DNA of 64,000 bases from positions 62,001 through 126,000 of the forward strand of contig JACKDR010000014.1 in the NCBI GenBank assembly GCA_020633495.1, read 5' to 3'. Source of the DNA: Kofleriaceae bacterium. GTDB lineage: Bacteria; Myxococcota_A; Polyangia; Haliangiales; Haliangiaceae. Below the pieces are notes generated by a model. The model saw only the letters and a list, made by a program, of their open reading frames with translations. It was not told the DNA's origin and made no database searches. Position numbers and translations under genes: made by a program. This document shows, in pieces, positions 63,084 to 64,000 of the stretch (position 1 is the first letter of the stretch; every line of letters begins with the position of its first letter).

Positions 63084-64000
63084 TCAGATCCGGAACGCGG
63101 CGCCGACGCGGATGCCGAAGGTGTCGGTCGCGCGGTCGAGCGCGTCGATGAACATCGATCCGAACAGGTCGAGCTTGGCCGACGGCGAGTACTGCAGGAG
63201 GCCGCGGATGTTGGTCGGCGCGTCGGCGTCGCTGAGGTCGACGAAGGTGATGCCGAGGTCACCGCGCAGCGCCAGCTGCGGCGACAGCTGGTAGATCACG
63301 CCGCCGCCGAGGTGCAGGTTGGCGTCGGGCGTCAGCGACCCGGTGCTGTCGAGCTGGACCAGGGCGTCGTTGGCGGCCTCGCTGGTCAGCGACGGCACGA
63401 ACCGGTTGAGCTTGATCTCGAGGAAGTCCTCGACCGCGACGATCGCGAACTTGTCGCCGAAGCGGAACTTCATGGGCGCGCCCAGGGTGAGGGCGGTGGC
63501 GAACGGATCGACGTAGAACGGCACCGTGACCCGCGCCGCGAGCCAGTCGAAGACCAGGTAGCTGACGTCGATGCCGACCGCCTTGCCGGTGTTGAACGAC
63601 GTCTTGTCGGTGGTGTCGCCGACGCTGTCGAAGATGCCGCCGATGCCGTAGCGCAGGCCGAGCTGCCACTGCCGGGTGATGCCGTAGCGGGCGCGCAGCC
63701 CGACCTCGGCGTCGAGGTTGCCGAACGTCGAGCCGGCGTCGAGCGCGATCTCCGAGGTCACCGCCGGCAGGGTCAGCGGCCGCAGCACCTCCTCGATGGG
63801 GTAGCCGGTGCGCTTGACCCCGGGCGCCAGCTTGGCGGCGGCGTCGTCCTCGTCGCCGATCAGCTTGGGCGCGTCCGGGTTCTCGGCGGTGCCCTCCATG
63901 TCCTCGGGGGGCGGATCCTCGTCGAGCTCGACCGCGGCGCCGGCGGCGTCGTCGCTGGCGCCGTCGGGTGCGTCACCTTGGGCCCGGGCGTGCGCGACGG
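63084..64000 (-). CDS. Outer-membrane beta-barrel protein (N-terminus outside window)
   Basis: The frame is open through base 64000 with residues ending a signal-peptide-like stretch (VAHARAQGDAP) at the window edge, so the start lies beyond the window. An acidic linker follows (ELDEDPPPED), then a barrel-like domain with alternating strands (EIALDAGSTFGNLDAEVGLRA, QLGLRYGIGGIFDSV, FDWLAARVTVPFYV, KLDLFGSMFIDAL) and a C-terminal aromatic-ended strand RVGAAFRI. An ATG at 63899 exists inside the frame but is probably internal. I do not recognise the family. Confidence 0.65.
   Translation of the reverse strand, partial: VAHARAQGDAPDGASDDAAGAAVELDEDPPPEDMEGTAENPDAPKLIGDEDDAAAKLAPGVKRTGYPIEEVLRPLTLPAVTSEIALDAGSTFGNLDAEVGLRARYGITRQWQLGLRYGIGGIFDSVGDTTDKTSFNTGKAVGIDVSYLVFDWLAARVTVPFYVDPFATALTLGAPMKFRFGDKFAIVAVEDFLEIKLNRFVPSLTSEAANDALVQLDSTGSLTPDANLHLGGGVIYQLSPQLALRGDLGITFVDLSDADAPTNIRGLLQYSPSAKLDLFGSMFIDALDRATDTFGIRVGAAFRI

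Overview
The window is very GC-rich DNA (codon third positions almost all G or C) with dense, mostly operonic genes, many GTG starts, and many four-base stop/start overlaps (ATGA or GTGA). The gene content is abundant lipoproteins, FHA domains, an Hanks-type Ser/Thr kinase with a zinc ribbon, a PP2C phosphatase, AAA-TPR and HEAT/TPR proteins, PilZ, AgmX/TonB-type C-termini, and Kazal/CUB secreted proteins. This points to a myxobacterium-like organism (Myxococcota; the Kofleriaceae/Haliangium side is my best guess). That placement is inference from gene families and was not tested by a search.

Layout. 1-9.8 kb: potassium uptake, kdpA (cut by the left edge), kdpB, kdpC, kdpD, kdpE, then kup. 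9.8-12 kb: an ECF-type sigma factor and a membrane protein with an AgmX/TonB-like C-terminus. 12-18.8 kb: a double-hotdog (MaoC) hydratase, an orphan YscJ/FliF-like lipoprotein, a MutH-family protein, a THUMP RNA methyltransferase, the radical SAM protein AmrS, a GH113-like glycosidase and a secreted protein of unknown function. 18.8-30 kb: an FHA-CpaF ATPase fusion, a minus-strand operon (SMI1-like protein, putative secreted phospholipase-like protein, lipoprotein), then a plus-strand phosphosignalling module: zinc-ribbon/double-FHA protein, PP2C phosphatase, FHA membrane protein, zinc-ribbon kinase. 30-33 kb: a minus-strand envelope operon ending in a DUF4266 / DUF3570 pair. 33-41 kb: an AAA-TPR protein, a PQQ-propeller lipoprotein, the CCA-adding enzyme and a CUB-Kazal-CUB lipoprotein. 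41-45 kb: a Rieske, divergent ETF-alpha, ETF-beta and ATP-grasp CoA-ligase-like operon. 45-55 kb: aroC, a Kazal-like lipoprotein, a large TPR protein, a DJ-1/PfpI protein, a Sua5/YciO-type protein, rlmE, a stand-alone rplC with its own promoter, a TatD hydrolase, HEAT and PilZ proteins. 55-64 kb: metG, ricT and holB in one overlapping operon, an aminotransferase, a DUF5924/DUF2914 membrane protein and an outer-membrane barrel protein cut by the right edge.

Two themes run through the window. First, many transcription-unit-leading genes have a TANNNT element only 6-10 bases before the start codon, as expected for leaderless mRNAs; two divergent gene pairs share almost the same compact back-to-back arrangement. 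Second, at least seven genes are interrupted by apparent single-base frameshifts, most of them in Pro/Ala/Gly-rich low-complexity stretches. These are listed as one gene each, because the conserved domains on both sides are intact. Indel errors in the assembly are the most likely cause.

The most system-like locus is the kinase/phosphatase/FHA module at 25.3-29.9 kb, possibly linked to the FHA-CpaF ATPase at 19.1 kb. The Rieske-ETF-ligase operon and the DUF4266/DUF3570 envelope operon follow.
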